Positions 1-11,277 are shown, counted from the stretch's first letter. The stretch: DNA of 64,000 nt from Corythucha ciliata (GCA_038030265.1 CM075937.1:30298198-30362197), one strand, 5' to 3'. Program-made: numbers and translations. The notes: generated by a model not told the origin, from the sequence alone.

Positions 1-1436
1 AACAAGGACGGATATCCACAGTGAAAACTCCACTTTACATGACTTGAAAACGTAATGAACACTTGAAAACAACTAATATTTTCGTTGAAATAAAGAATCA
101 CTCACGGTTCGTTTCGGAATTATGACTTTTCTCAAATTTAATCCGCTCCTACACAATAATCAACACTTCACCGCGATTTAATAAAAAAAAATTGGTTCAC
201 GAATCTCGGGTACCGAACGCGGTACAAAACTTGTATGCTACCCAGTGAGTATTTAATTAATGTGTTTTCGCGGAGAAAAACTATTTTCATGAACCACTGA
301 CGCTTACTTCCTTGAACTGTCCAGAAAAAAATAAAAAAATAAAAGAAAACAAAGTTGTTCCCCCACACACAATCACTCACTCGCAGCCCTTTTCGAAGAC
401 CGCTCTACTTCAACAGTTTCGCGAGGAATACCAGCCCCGAGATGACACAACGCCACAAATCACAAAAGAAAATAAAACGATAGAGGAACAAAAATAAAAA
501 AGAGGAAAAAAGAAAAAGATAGTGAAAAAAGGAGCGAGTGAGAGAGATGGAACGAGTCTTCAAAGGTCGGCCATGTTCCCATGTTTTTTTCTTGCAGATG
601 ATGGAGGGGATTGGACAGGAGGTTATCGTCATTAGAATGCTACCGAATCGAGGCAGCACTCTACAGTGTGAAGAGAGACTGAGAGAGCAGTTTCAGACCG
701 GCATTTCAAATATTTGCCACCACCCAAAGGCGAGCCCATAAGTGCATGAAGTGCACTAAAAACTATCAAAGGACCCCCGGTCGTTGATACACGGAGGAAT
801 GAAAAAAGAAAGAAATTGCTAAATAAATATACCAGCCAAACTTTTGACTCATTCTGAGGGAAAAGTCAGCCCTTCTTCTACCAAGATCCTTTTTTTGGGC
901 TATCACGGATGTTTCCTGCTGTCATGGGCGTACACAGAGGGGCCTTGGCCCCCCTGATGGCAGGGGTTTTTGTTGTACAAATGCATCGGTTTTTCGAAAC
1001 TTAGCTTCATCGCTAAAATATCTTTTCATCTGAGTGATTCCTCGATCGCCGTACAATAATCCCTCGTCAAAACTACTCGGCACATACATATGTAAGTTTC
1101 TCGCCAGTCTTCGAACCTTATTGTTGGACTTTGATCCTTTTACTTCTTTCTTCTAATTTATTTCTCATCTCTGTTAAAATCCTTTTTTTTTGTAAACTGT
1201 CCTGCGAGGCAGTCACGTTCTATACTCTGTGGACTCCACTTCTCGTGTTCTCACGGAAAACAATATTTTGTAGCTAAAACTTAAGCTTTCGTTATATTGG
1301 AATCGACTTAGTTTTCGATTCTCAATAAATGCTTGAGCATCGAATCTTGGTGTTATTCGGTTTGTGTTCAAAATCCCCCAGTCTTACACATATACACACT
1401 TATCCGCCTTATTTCTGCACCAATCCTGGTTCTTAT
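1..1436. other. AT-rich sequence, no gene recognised
   Basis: I see no conserved protein, RNA gene or clear mobile-element end here. A plus-strand frame at 538-741 is open for 67 codons and contains an acceptor-like TTTCTTGCAG just before an ATG near 597. It matches no family I know and has no visible splice partner, so I do not call it a gene. Poly-purine and simple-sequence tracts dominate 450-560 and 780-900. Confidence 0.4.
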
Positions 1437-1820
1437 GGGAGAGTTGTACATGTGTTTCCTTGACCGACCTCGCCTACTCAGCGTTACGTAAATTACCGCT
1501 GTATTTCTGCACCAATCCTGGACTTCAAGGGCTCATTTAAATCTTCAGGAAATTCCGCACCACCGTACGATCTTGCTTTCCTAAATAAGTTGTCGAAAGA
1601 GTGTGAATTTTCAAGGTAAAAGTTTTATGTGCGTTTTATAGTTATTTTAGGGATGAAATATGAAAGAAGAAGATCGTACGGTTGTGCGGAATTTTCTGAA
1701 GATTTAAATGAGCCCTTGAAGTCCAGGATTGGTGCAGAAATACGGTGGTAATTTACGTAACGCGGAGTAAGCGAGGTATTATTGGAGGGGGGTCGAGGAA
1801 AGACATGTTCAACTCCCCTT
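1437..1820. repeat. Foldback (inverted-repeat) element
   Basis: The sequence from about 1,437 to 1,600 returns inverted at about 1,660-1,820. Matching landmarks are GCGTTACGTAAATTACC near 1,479 against GGTAATTTACGTAACGC near 1,747, and GATTTAAATGAGCCC near 1,700 against its complement near 1,527. The arms are about 160 bp with a short spacer, as in a MITE. An extra direct copy of TTTCTGCACCAATCCTGG lies just outside the left arm near 1,417. No flanking duplication could be read with confidence. Confidence 0.7.
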
Positions 1821-2190
1821 AATGAGTCGTATTCGTTTCAATAGTGGCCCATTACTACACTTGACTTTGGTAACACTCAAACAATTGGCCTGGCTCGCAA
1901 GAACTCCTTCAACCTGGTAAGTCTACGACGAAGAGCTCCTAACGATGGACGCGAGATGAACTCCTTCACAATCTGAAGGCAATTTCCCTGTGAGGACAAA
2001 GAGACCGGCCGCTATAAGTTCTTCGGCCTCCTTGACATTTTTAGATTTATGGGTGCAATCGCACACTTCACAAATGTCGTCAATTCTCAGCATTTTCGCG
2101 AAAAAAAAGGAAGAATAAATAAGCAAAAACGCACTAAAATAACAAAGCCTTGTAATCAAGAGGTTTGTTTATAGACCGAGAGCTGGCGAC
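1821..2190. other. No gene recognised
   Basis: A 78-codon minus-strand frame occupies 1,923-2,159. I do not recognise it and it has no splice or regulatory context. Otherwise the stretch is plain AT-rich sequence leading into the satellite-like array. Confidence 0.35.
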
Positions 2191-2193
2191 AGT

Positions 2194-3065
2194 CCCATTC
2201 AACCGGAAGAACATAGTCACCGAATGTGTGCAAAATGATGGCATTTGACCCCCAATTTACGAGTCCGGAAGTCTGCCATGCTGTATCTGGGGCCTAAGGA
2301 TTTTATAGCTAATTAAAGTCCTTAATTTGGGACATTAATTTAACCAGAAGAACATAGACCCGAAACTAGTCTCATTCGAAAGGTTTTATGAAGCTAATTA
2401 CGGATATGATCGTCTGCCGCCGTCTGCCTGGGGCATTTGCGTGTGGCTCGCCAAAAACACGTAATTCGGTGAATTTTGATCAACCGGAAGAACATAGTCC
2501 TGAAACTGGTCTTATTCGATAGGATTTATGGTGTGATTACAAATAAAATCGTCTGCCTGGAGCATTTGCCCTCGGTGGCCAGTAAACTCCTTAAATCAGG
2601 GGCATTACTTAACCGGATGAACTAAGTCCGGAGAATGGTCTGTTGCGACACGTTTCATGTGGCTGAATACGAAAGTGATCGTCTGCCTGGGACACTTGCC
2701 CTTAGTGACCAGTCAAACTGCACCGGAGGAAAATGATTAACCGGAAGAACATAGTCCTGAAACCAGTCTCGTTCGAAAGGTTTTATAGAGCTGATTACGA
2801 ATATGATCGTCTGCCGCCGTCTGCCTGGGGCATTTGCCCTCTGTGACTCGCCAAACTCACGTAATTCGGTAAATTTTAATTAACCGGAAGAACACAGTCC
2901 TGAAACTGGTCTTATTCGATAGGATTTATGGAGATGATTACAAATAAAATCGTCTGCCTGGAGCATTTGCCCTCGGTTGGCAGTAAATCCTTAAATTAGG
3001 GGCATTAATTAACCGGATGAACTAAGTCCGGAGAATGATCTGTGTTTCAGGACTATGTTCTTCCG
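2194..3065 (+). repeat. Satellite-like array with three-monomer higher-order repeat
   Basis: Monomers of about 130-140 bp each begin with a variant of AACCGGAAGAACATAGTCC and carry CGTCTGCCTGG in mid-unit. Monomer starts are near 2,194, 2,341, 2,482, 2,612, 2,738, 2,882 and 3,010. The 2,738 monomer most resembles that at 2,341, 2,882 resembles 2,482, and 3,010 resembles 2,612. The real period is therefore about 400 bp (three monomers). The array stops at about 3,041-3,065 with an inverted copy of the monomer start. Confidence 0.8.
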
Positions 3066-3284
3066 GTTAATCATTTTCTCAGGCACTCATATAAGTGGGG
3101 GTGAGGGTCTCTTTCGGATGGGAGAGGAACTTAAATTATTGACTAAGAAGATGAAAGATGAATAATCGAGTCACAAATAAAATAAAAGAAGAAAAAAATG
3201 TCTCCTTGTGTAATAAAATATTGTCGAAGAAATGCATGAATTTCACGTTTTCTGGGTGGATTTTTCAAGTTTATTGCTCATATC

Positions 3285-3800
3285 TCAACGGAAAAATACA
3301 GAAACTATGAACCTTTGTACATCATTGGAAAGCTTACAAAATAAGGAAGTTTTTCCACTGATTTCAAATTTTTTCTTCCCAATGGCGAATAGGTGAAAAT
3401 TGCGTCGGAAAAATGTATGGAAATGTGAGTCACCAGTTTCTTTAGTAAATCGGCTGCTCTCACGAATGGTACGAAAATAATTTTCACCCGAAAGGGGACA
3501 CATTTTATAGGAAATTTTGTGCTCTTTCCAATGAGCTGATTAGTTTTGGGATAATACCATTTTATGAGCGTATGGCAAGCATTTAAGTGGGGAAAAAGGG
3601 AATTCGTGAAAAAATCATAAAATGTGTGATATCTCGGAAACAAGGCGGAATTTCCAAAAACTGCAAATAGTAATTTCGATGGCAAATGATGTGCCCCATA
3701 ACTGGTTTTCGTCTGTCCAGCTAATTCATGAACACCGATCCGCCACCGGTGGGGGCGGTGGGCTGTGATTGCGTATGGTAACAGAAGAGTAACTGGTCTT
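3285..3800 (-). repeat. Diverged relative of the CAGGGTG foldback element
   Basis: This stretch shares scattered similarity, in the same order, with one arm of the foldback element at 56,919-57,538. Examples are AAATTTTGTGCTCTTTCCAA near 3,513 and the ATCTCGGAAACAA block near 3,630. A long open frame here (3,305-3,805, minus) is explained by the repeat and is not a gene. Confidence 0.5.
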
Positions 3801-4317
3801 AACATTATCTTACAGTTCTATAGAACAATCTATCAAAGTGTCATCGTTTAATAATTGTTTGCAGAGTTGATGACGTTAAGTTCCGCACTACAACTACAGC
3901 CTACACACAATCTTAGCCTTGATTGGTTTTCAATGGGTCTGTTCTGTAAAATTAAATGATAGTTCCTATGCTTACATTGATCGGGATGATGATCGTTCCA
4001 TTCTCATTCATTTTCAAATCAAGCAAGAGGCGATTCTGGGGTATTTCCCGACCATTGATAATTCCCGGACTTTTCCCGGGTTTCCCGAATTTCCCGGGTC
4101 GGTCGACACTCTGTATTAATAGTGTACCTATTTCCGAAAAAAATCATAAACAGTTCGGTCATCTTGTCCAGAATCACCCGGTGTGGAAAACAATTCGAAT
4201 TAGAATAAAATCATAATCTACAGGGTGTACAATATCGAACGCTCAAAGAAAACCCTGTTCCAAATGACGTGCCTATAATCTCAGGAGAAATGACTCGGAA
4301 ACCCCGCCTTGAGAGGA
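3801..4317. other. Intergenic, one isolated transposon-type end
   Basis: There is no gene. A TACAGGGTG motif at about 4,220 resembles the termini of the foldback families elsewhere in the window, but I found no inverted partner nearby. A run of CCCGG-rich imperfect repeats lies at 4,047-4,105. Confidence 0.35.
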
Positions 4318-4700
4318 GCGAACGGCTGGCCTATTCGGACCAATCGGTGGGCCACCAATTTTTCCGATTATAGTTCTGACAAATTGGTGGGCCCCATAGA
4401 TAGCATAGTATACATATTAGTTATATTAGGGATATTCATGAAAAATGTTAAACCTTGTATTTGTTATTTGCTAAATTCCGAACAGATGGGTAAGGCCATA
4501 GAAACGGAGAAACTGAACACAAAAAATACGAAATAACAGGGTTTACGTCGATAACATATGTTAAACTTCCGAGCATGAATACCCCTATTATCTCTATAGT
4601 GGGTCCCCAATTTGTCAGGAGCAGGATCTCTGCAAATGAAGCGGGGAATTTTTAGAGTAAATTCCCGGCCCACCCATTTGTCCGTATACTCATTGACTGG
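4318..4700. repeat. Imperfect inverted repeat
   Basis: Sequence around 4,370-4,470 (landmark CTGACAAATTGG, then a GATATTCATG motif) recurs inverted around 4,560-4,625. Further out, GGTGGGCC-type motifs also match in inverse orientation. The arms are diverged, as expected of an old foldback element. Confidence 0.5.
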
Positions 4701-5082
4701 GTGACTTTGAACGCGATGGGGTAAGGTCAAGGGCGGATACACAGATTTGGCCGGCCCGGGGCACTGGGAAAATATCGGCCCAATATACATATATGTATAC
4801 AGGGTGATTCAGGAGGAACGTGACACACTTGCACTGGTGATAGTGCGTACCTGGACGCACAAAAACGTCATGTAGACGCATAACCGAAAATGCTTTGGTT
4901 ACGAGCTATGAGCATTTTCCTACTTTTTTTCTAGTTTCATTAGTTTTTACGGTATTTGTCGTGTTCACGGCATCTTACAGATTCAGATTGTATCTCTCAT
5001 TCTCGGAGCTCATTGTACATCGTTTGTCTCTTCAACTTGGTTGAGATCAATTCACAGAAACAACCTTAACTTGAAATAACAG
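4701..5082. other. No gene, isolated CAGGGTG end
   Basis: A TATACAGGGTGATTC motif at about 4,797 resembles the left terminus of a CAGGGTG-type DNA transposon. I could not find its inverted partner. Nothing else is recognisable. Confidence 0.3.
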
Positions 5083-5909
5083 CATACTTTTTTTTTTTTT
5101 TTTTTTTTTGCCATCCTCATTTTACATGCGGACAATTAGAAATAACAACAACATCTAGACCTAAGTAAAAGTAGGTACATCAAGCAAAGTATTCGCTTGA
5201 GCTATAAAATTATTTTTCCATTAATAGCTGCTTCAATTTTTTCTTTAATTTTCGAGGATCAAGCAAAGTCATTTGTGTAGGGAGACCATTGAACAACTTC
5301 ACCGCTGTGCAAACAAAGCTACTCGCAAAAAATGCCGTTTTATGTTTAGGGATGCGCAGATTGCTCTTCCCCCTGGTAGCATACGAGTGGGTGTCACGGT
5401 CCTCGAAGTGAGGAAAGTTAGTTTTAACAAACAGGACACACTGCAGTATATAGCTTGAGCACAACGTCATAACACCCAACCGGCGAAAACTCCCTCGACA
5501 GCTTCCCCTGTAGCCGAGATTTCCCATCAATCTCACAGCCCTCTTCTGGAGGCGAAAAATCCGAGCCGCATGAGCAGTAGTGCCCTAAAACATTATACCA
5601 TATTCCATGACAGAATGGAAAAGCGCGAAGTAGCACGTCCGAAGGGTGCCTAGGTCCACGTCACCTTTCAGTTTCCTCAGCATGTACAACACCTGCAGAA
5701 GCCTAGCCTCGGTCCTTTCAATATGCTCCACCACATAACATCATTTAAGTTTTCAAAAATTCCTCCCCCTTCGTGGACACACTTGGACGCTATTTGCTGC
5801 AAAACTCTGGTGGCTCGACGAATTTCTGTATGTCGTTGTCTGATCGATTCAGCACAGGTCGGGACTTGGTTGATCAGCTCCTCGCTTCGTGTGCAACGCT
5901 TGTATTCGT
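5083..5909 (-). mobile_element. 5'-truncated, decayed non-LTR retrotransposon (Jockey/CR1-like)
   Basis: The element lies on the minus strand and ends in a poly(A) tail, read as a T run at about 5,091-5,109. The 108-codon frame at 5,210-5,536 encodes the typical C-terminus of Jockey/CR1-type reverse transcriptases, with motifs such as THSYATRGKSNLRIPKH followed by KLFNGLPTQ. Frames further upstream on the same strand (about 5,424-5,916) hold broken pieces of the thumb region (landmark LGTLRTCYFALFHSV). Reading-frame breaks show it is dead. The younger element at 5,923 was inserted at its edge. Confidence 0.75.
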
Positions 5910-5922
5910 ATACCATTGTATT
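5910..5922. repeat. Left copy of 13-bp target-site duplication
   Basis: ATACCATTGTATT precedes the full-length retrotransposon and is repeated exactly after its poly(A) tail at 11,434-11,446. Confidence 0.9.
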
Positions 5923-6311
5923 TCATGGCGTCTTTTAAAAATACGGCACCATGCATTTTGGTGCAGCTAGCCACTGACCACCCAACTCCGACCTCCAGCC
6001 TTCCCGGCGTCTTTGACGCGCCGTGCTGTGGCATCCGCGGCACGGTTGGCGGCCCTGTTACGGAGAATTCTCTTAACAAATGGAGGAGGGGTATGGGCCG
6101 TGTAGTGGCGAGGGCACGGTCTTAAAAGAACTCGCTACCAACCCAAGGCGTTATGCGATCCGTGCCGAAGGGTGCGTGACACAGGGTGAGCTGTGTATTT
6201 AACGGAGCCTCAGGGATACCAGGCGACCTCCCTGAGTATTAAGCCTTCCCACGTCATGCGGGGCTCTGCCGTGGGTGACTTTTATTTCCCTAGCTGCTCG
6301 TGGGACCGTTT

Positions 6312-7684
6312 ATGGATCGCGATCGTTTTACGTTGACAAACCCAGGGTTCATAACTCTGGAGCAGGTTGAGGACGAGCTTCTCAGTAGCCCTCAGCCTGG
6401 CACCGCGGAGATGACGGGGGAGACCACCTCAATGGAGGTGGTTGAGCCCGGAACCTCCGGTGGTGTCGCTGAGGGAGTAGTCTCCCTCTCGGGTTCGCCG
6501 GTATCCGGCGTACCCGAATTACAAGCGGGTCAGGGAACGGTATCCGAACCCGTCGATCCCGCAACAGCGGCGCCTGGAGACCAGGAGATCGCTGATTTTG
6601 ACAAATACGTCTCTGGCCTGAACAGGGATCAGAGGCGACGCTTTTTGTGGCTGGTTCGGAAGAAGGGGGAGGAACCGGAAGCGGCCAGGGCGAGTGCTCT
6701 GCAGATGGTGGAGAAGAGGAAGAAGGGGAGAGCCTCTGCAGAGACGACTCCGGAGGGAGCCGTGAAAAAGAAGCGAAGGACGACCGCACAGGGTCCTTCG
6801 TACACCGGAGCGCTCAAGGGAAGGAAGCTTGGTGTGGTTCATAGAGACTACCCAGCAGTCCTCCTCTTGGACGACCAGCTTGAGGCCCTGGAAAGGAGCA
6901 TTGAAGCTGCTATTGTTGCGCTGGAACCTAAAGCTGGGGAGGTAGTGCCCCAGTTTGATGGTCTGGTGCGAAGGAGGGGATGGCTATCCATCACCTGCGA
7001 GGACGACGGGACGGCTGTTTGGTTAAGTCGCTCGTTGAAAGTATCGTACCCTGGGAGGGGGCAAGGTTGAAGGTGGTTGAGGGGAGTGACCTGCCCAAGC
7101 CCAGGGTGGCGGTTGCATTTATCCCGAAGTGCGCGGATCTGGGGAATGAGCAAGTCCTTCAGTTCCTCGTGCGCCAAAATCGGGGGTTAAATGTGGGACA
7201 GTGGAAGGTACTGTCCAGGAATGTGCCTCAGGGCACGCCGGCTTTGATGATGACCCTGCTCATCGATGAAGAGTCGGCGAAGATCCTGGAAAGGAATAAT
7301 GTAGTCCACATCAGGTTCGGCAAGGGGACCATCCGGCCTAAGGCTCGGAAGGGGGAAGGATCATCCTCCGGCCCCCGGCAGCAGCCGATGGAGGTGGATC
7401 AGGTAGCCGCTGCTGTGCGGGGTCCCACCCCCGCACCGCGGCAGGAAGAGCTATCTGTGGGAACAGCGGTTGGCGCCACGGCATCCGGGCAGTCAACGCA
7501 GGTAGCTCCCTCATATGCTAGGCCATCGACTAGCAAGGCGGGGGAGAGAGGTGATAGTGTCGGACCAGCGGGGGGTGAAAGAGTCCCGAAGGCGGCAGGT
7601 CGGGCACGGAAACCCCACCCTACTCCGAGTAAGGCGATGCTGAAGAAGCAATCGCGGAGTGGGGTACATAAGGGGAATAAGTGA
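6312..7684 (+). pseudogene. LINE ORF1 (DUF4780 protein), one frameshift
   Basis: ORF1 encodes the RNA-binding, chaperone-like partner of the retrotransposon. The first ATG (6,312) opens a frame rich in acidic and Ser/Pro residues, followed by a basic KKGRASAETTP-type segment. Near 7,020-7,040 the family-typical sequence passes to another frame, which runs to a TGA at 7,682-7,684 and contains the DUF4780 signature PWEGARLKVVEGSDLPKP and QNRGLNVGQWKVL. One indel therefore separates the two halves in this copy. No CCHC zinc knuckles are visible in the C-terminal half, unlike R1-type ORF1. The tail is basic and proline-rich. The break could also be an assembly error. Confidence 0.8.
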
Positions 7685-10600
7685 CCGCTACGGGGTTGCG
7701 CTTCCTCCAGGTGAATCTGCATCGTGCGGCAGCGGCGTCGGCCGTCTTGAGCAGGGTGTTCACTGGGGGAAGCTATGACGTCGCCATGGTTCAGGAGCCA
7801 TGGGCATGGGAGAGGCAGGTCAAGGGCCTCTCTGCGACAGCAGGTAAGCTGGTTTACTGTAGGGATGAGGAGCGGCCACGAACTGCGCTGCTTCTAAGTC
7901 CCGCAGTGAAATTTTTAACTATGCCAGAATTTCTGTGCAGAGATTTGACAGCAGTCATCCTGGAAGCCAAGGACGAGGACCGGACCCGGAGGTGTGTGGT
8001 AGCTTCCGCGTACTTCCCGGGGGACGCTGAGGTGACGCCGCCGGAGGAGCTTCAGCGTTTGGTCCTGTACTGCAGCGCGAGGAACCTGCAGCTGATTGTG
8101 GGTTGTGATGCGAATGCTCACCATACCATCTGGGGAAGTACAGATGTCAATGCCAGGGGTGAGTCACTCTTTCAATTTTTGATGACGCATGACCTGGTGG
8201 TGGTAAATCAGGGCTCGATCCCTACTTTCGTGACAAGTGCGAGGAGTGAGGTCCTGGATGTTACTCTGGCTAGCCAGTTTTTGGCCAATAGTGTCAGAGA
8301 TTGGAAAGTCATGTCAGTAACATCAATGTCTGACCATAGGCTGATTTCGTTTGAGGTCGAGTTTCCTAGGGTTAGAAGTACAGAGTATCGGAATCCCAAG
8401 AACGCGGATTGGGAGGTCTTTAAGGGGCATCTTGAACAGGAGTTGTCTGAGATGGACCTGGACATTCAGTGCCACGCCGATCTCGATAGGGCGGTGGAGG
8501 CGATAAATTCAGCGGTCCTCAGTGCGTATGAGGAGAGCTGTCCTGTTAAGGTGAAGAAGGGGAACAGGGAAGTCCCTTGGTGGAACAACGAGCTGGAGAT
8601 GCTCAGAAGAGAAACGAGGAGGCTTTACAATAGGGCCAGATCACGTGGGGAGTGGGAGGCTTATAGGCACTCCCTCACGGAGTATAACAAGGTCCTTAGG
8701 AAAGCAAAGCGGGCCACGTGGAGGACCTTCTGTGAGGGGATGGAGAATGTGTCCGTTATGGGCAGACTACAGAGGGTCCTGTCCAAAGAGAGCCCGGGCC
8801 AAATTGGTCTAATAAAAAAGGCAGATGGGGCGTATACCGAGAGCGCTAAAGAGACCCTGGAGGTCCTCCTGCGAAGTCATTTTCCTGATTCCAGGGATGC
8901 AGGGGCCTCAGATGTTCAGGGCGAAGTGGTGGCTGACTGCCAGCCAGCAAATAATGCAATATCGGGGAAATTGTTTACGCCCGCGAAAATTAAATGGGCT
9001 ATCGGCTCATTTAAGCCCTATAAATCCCCTGGGCCGGACGGGATATTCCCGGTCATGTTACAGCGTGGCCTGGAGGTCCTGGAGCCGCGTCTCAGAAGGA
9101 TATTTAGGGCAAGTTATGCATTATCGTATATACCGAAGGCATGGAGGGAGGTCAGGGTTGTGTTCATTCCTAAGTCGGGAGCAAACTCCTCGGCCCAGGC
9201 AAAGGCGTACCGACCCATAAGCCTCATGTCCTTCCTCCTTAAAACAATGGAAAAGGTAATTGGCCTGGATATCAAGGACGGTTGCCTTAAAATTAAACCA
9301 ATCCAGAGGGGGCAGCATGCCTACCAGGCGGGCAAGTCTACTGAGACCGCCCTAAACGAACTGGTGGGTAAGGTTGAGAAATCTCTGGAGGCGAAAGAAA
9401 CTGCGCTGGGCTGCTTCCTGGACATAGGTGGTGCTTTTGATAACACCACCTATGACTCTATGGAGGCTGCAGTAAGGAGCAGAGGTGTTGATCCATCTTC
9501 AGTGAAATGGATCAAGGGGATGCTGGAATGCCGCGTCGTGACTTCGGAGCTGGGAGGGGAGACTGTTTCCGTGTTGCCCTCAAGGGGGTGTCCCCAGGGG
9601 GGTGTGCTCTCTCCTTTGCTCTGGTTGCTCGTGGTGGACGAGCTTCTCGCTATCCTAAAGGAGCAGGGTTATGAGGTAGTTGGTTACGCGGATGACCTTG
9701 CGATTCTAGTTAGGGGCAAATTTGATGATACCATATCCAGTAGGATGCAGGGTGCCCTTAACATAGTGCAGCGATGGTGCAGCAGGCATGGTCTCAGGGT
9801 TAACCCTGAGAAGACCACCCTTGTTGCGTTTACCAGGCGGAGGAAGCTGGCATTAAAGGTAGTTCGACTGAATGGAGAAGTGTTGAAAGTAGGAAAAGAA
9901 GTCAAGTACCTTGGAGTTACCCTGGATCAGGGGCTCAAATGGACCTCGCATATCAAGAGGGTGCTGAATAAGGCCACGTTCGCATTGTGGGCTGGTCGGA
10001 AAATGTTTGGCAAAACATGGGGTCTAAAGCCCAAAATGGTGTTGTGGCTGTATACAGCCGTTGTTAGGCCTGTCGTCACCTATGGTTCACTCCTATGGTG
10101 GCAGAAGACGAAACAAGGGACAGTCCAGGCCTTGCTAAGTAAGTTGCAGCGCCAGGCCTGTCTTGGAGTAACGGGTGCTATGCATTCGTGCCCGACGGCA
10201 GCCATGGAGGTGTTACTGGACATGCCTCCCCTGCACTTTCATGTGCAGGCGACCGCATATATGGCGGCGGTGAGACTGCTGCGGGCGGAGTACGTGAAGC
10301 GGGGTGTCCAGGTTGGGCACTTGCGTGTTCTGGAGGAAGTTGCATGTAGTGAGGCGGCTGAAGTCGTTACGGATCTCATGCATGTGAGGATGGATTTTGA
10401 GAAACCCTTTAAGGTCGACATAGGCAACCGCGACCTTTGGGATAAGGGTTTGCCGAGGTTTAAGCCCGGCACGCAAGTATGGTATACTGATGGATCTGTG
10501 AAGGATGGGGGTGCTGGCATTGGGGTCTTTGGCCCCAGGCTTCAGCATTGGGAGTCCCTTGGGACGACCGCCACCATCTTTCAGGCGGAGATCTATGCTA

Positions 10601-11277
10601 TAGAAGCCTGTGCGCGGAAGATTAGTGAGAGGGGTCTCCGGAAAGCGAAGATCTTTATCCTGTCTGACAGCCAGGCGGCTCTTAAGGCCCTAGGCTCAAG
10701 CGTCGTGAATTCGAAGCTAGTTTGGGGATGTCTTGAAGCCCTCAGGCCTGTGGCAACGGCAAACAGCCTTACTTTGATGTGGGTGCCGGGTCACAAGGGG
10801 TTTGAGGGGAATGAAATGGCTGATCAACTCGCGAAGAGAGGATCAGAGATGCCTTACGTGGGCCCGGAGCCAAGTCTCGGGGTCACGAAGTCCTTCACGA
10901 AGAGGCAGGTGCAGGCGTGGTTGGACGAGAGGCATCGTGAACACTGGGTTAGACAACCAGGTCTCAGGCAGGCCAAGCTCTTTGTCACTCCAAAGGGACG
11001 ATCGGAGAAGGGCCTGATCTCTCTGAGCCGAGGAGACCTTAGAATCTTGGTGGGACTGCTAACGGGACATTGTGCCCTTCGATATACACTCAGACTAATG
11101 GAGAAGTCTGACACGGACATTTGCAGATTTTGCGACCTGGCCGTGGAAACAGCAGAGCACGTACTGTGTGAGTGCCAGGCTCTGGGGCGGTTACGCTTTC
11201 TACATCTTGGAAATGATGTGGTTTCAACCGGAGGACATCTCCAGGATGGCTACGGGAAATATCCTCAACTTCGTTAA
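7681..11277 (+). CDS. LINE ORF2: endonuclease, reverse transcriptase, RNase H
   Basis: The frame is open for 1,198 codons. Domains in order: an APE-type endonuclease in about residues 1-225 (QVNLHR, MVQEPW, GCDANAHH, SDHRL); reverse transcriptase at about 430-740, with YKSPGPDG, AYRPISL, FLDIGGAFDN near 579-588, PQGGVLSPLLW and the catalytic GYADDL near 668-673; RNase H at about 930-1,060, with YTDGS (Asp 937), a Glu in QAEIYAIEA, an Asp in LSDSQAAL and HKGFEGNEMADQLA; then a zinc-knuckle-like CRFCDLAVETAEHVLCEC. The frame starts at GTG, directly after an in-frame TAA and overlapping the ORF1 stop as GTGA. The first ATG would delete the conserved start of the endonuclease. Translation is therefore probably coupled to ORF1 termination. 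Confidence 0.95.
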   Translation: MTATGLRFLQVNLHRAAAASAVLSRVFTGGSYDVAMVQEPWAWERQVKGLSATAGKLVYCRDEERPRTALLLSPAVKFLTMPEFLCRDLTAVILEAKDEDRTRRCVVASAYFPGDAEVTPPEELQRLVLYCSARNLQLIVGCDANAHHTIWGSTDVNARGESLFQFLMTHDLVVVNQGSIPTFVTSARSEVLDVTLASQFLANSVRDWKVMSVTSMSDHRLISFEVEFPRVRSTEYRNPKNADWEVFKGHLEQELSEMDLDIQCHADLDRAVEAINSAVLSAYEESCPVKVKKGNREVPWWNNELEMLRRETRRLYNRARSRGEWEAYRHSLTEYNKVLRKAKRATWRTFCEGMENVSVMGRLQRVLSKESPGQIGLIKKADGAYTESAKETLEVLLRSHFPDSRDAGASDVQGEVVADCQPANNAISGKLFTPAKIKWAIGSFKPYKSPGPDGIFPVMLQRGLEVLEPRLRRIFRASYALSYIPKAWREVRVVFIPKSGANSSAQAKAYRPISLMSFLLKTMEKVIGLDIKDGCLKIKPIQRGQHAYQAGKSTETALNELVGKVEKSLEAKETALGCFLDIGGAFDNTTYDSMEAAVRSRGVDPSSVKWIKGMLECRVVTSELGGETVSVLPSRGCPQGGVLSPLLWLLVVDELLAILKEQGYEVVGYADDLAILVRGKFDDTISSRMQGALNIVQRWCSRHGLRVNPEKTTLVAFTRRRKLALKVVRLNGEVLKVGKEVKYLGVTLDQGLKWTSHIKRVLNKATFALWAGRKMFGKTWGLKPKMVLWLYTAVVRPVVTYGSLLWWQKTKQGTVQALLSKLQRQACLGVTGAMHSCPTAAMEVLLDMPPLHFHVQATAYMAAVRLLRAEYVKRGVQVGHLRVLEEVACSEAAEVVTDLMHVRMDFEKPFKVDIGNRDLWDKGLPRFKPGTQVWYTDGSVKDGGAGIGVFGPRLQHWESLGTTATIFQAEIYAIEACARKISERGLRKAKIFILSDSQAALKALGSSVVNSKLVWGCLEALRPVATANSLTLMWVPGHKGFEGNEMADQLAKRGSEMPYVGPEPSLGVTKSFTKRQVQAWLDERHREHWVRQPGLRQAKLFVTPKGRSEKGLISLSRGDLRILVGLLTGHCALRYTLRLMEKSDTDICRFCDLAVETAEHVLCECQALGRLRFLHLGNDVVSTGGHLQDGYGKYPQLR

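Noticed and set aside
538..741. Possible exon with acceptor-like TTTCTTGCAG
   Set aside because: No donor, no partner exon and no recognisable protein family.
3305..3805. 166-codon minus-strand open frame
   Set aside because: It lies in a diverged copy of a foldback repeat whose other copy gives different frames; it has no domain and no splice context.
6382..7177. Several minus-strand frames over LINE ORF1
   Set aside because: Shadows of the GC-rich coding sequence of the retrotransposon on the opposite strand.
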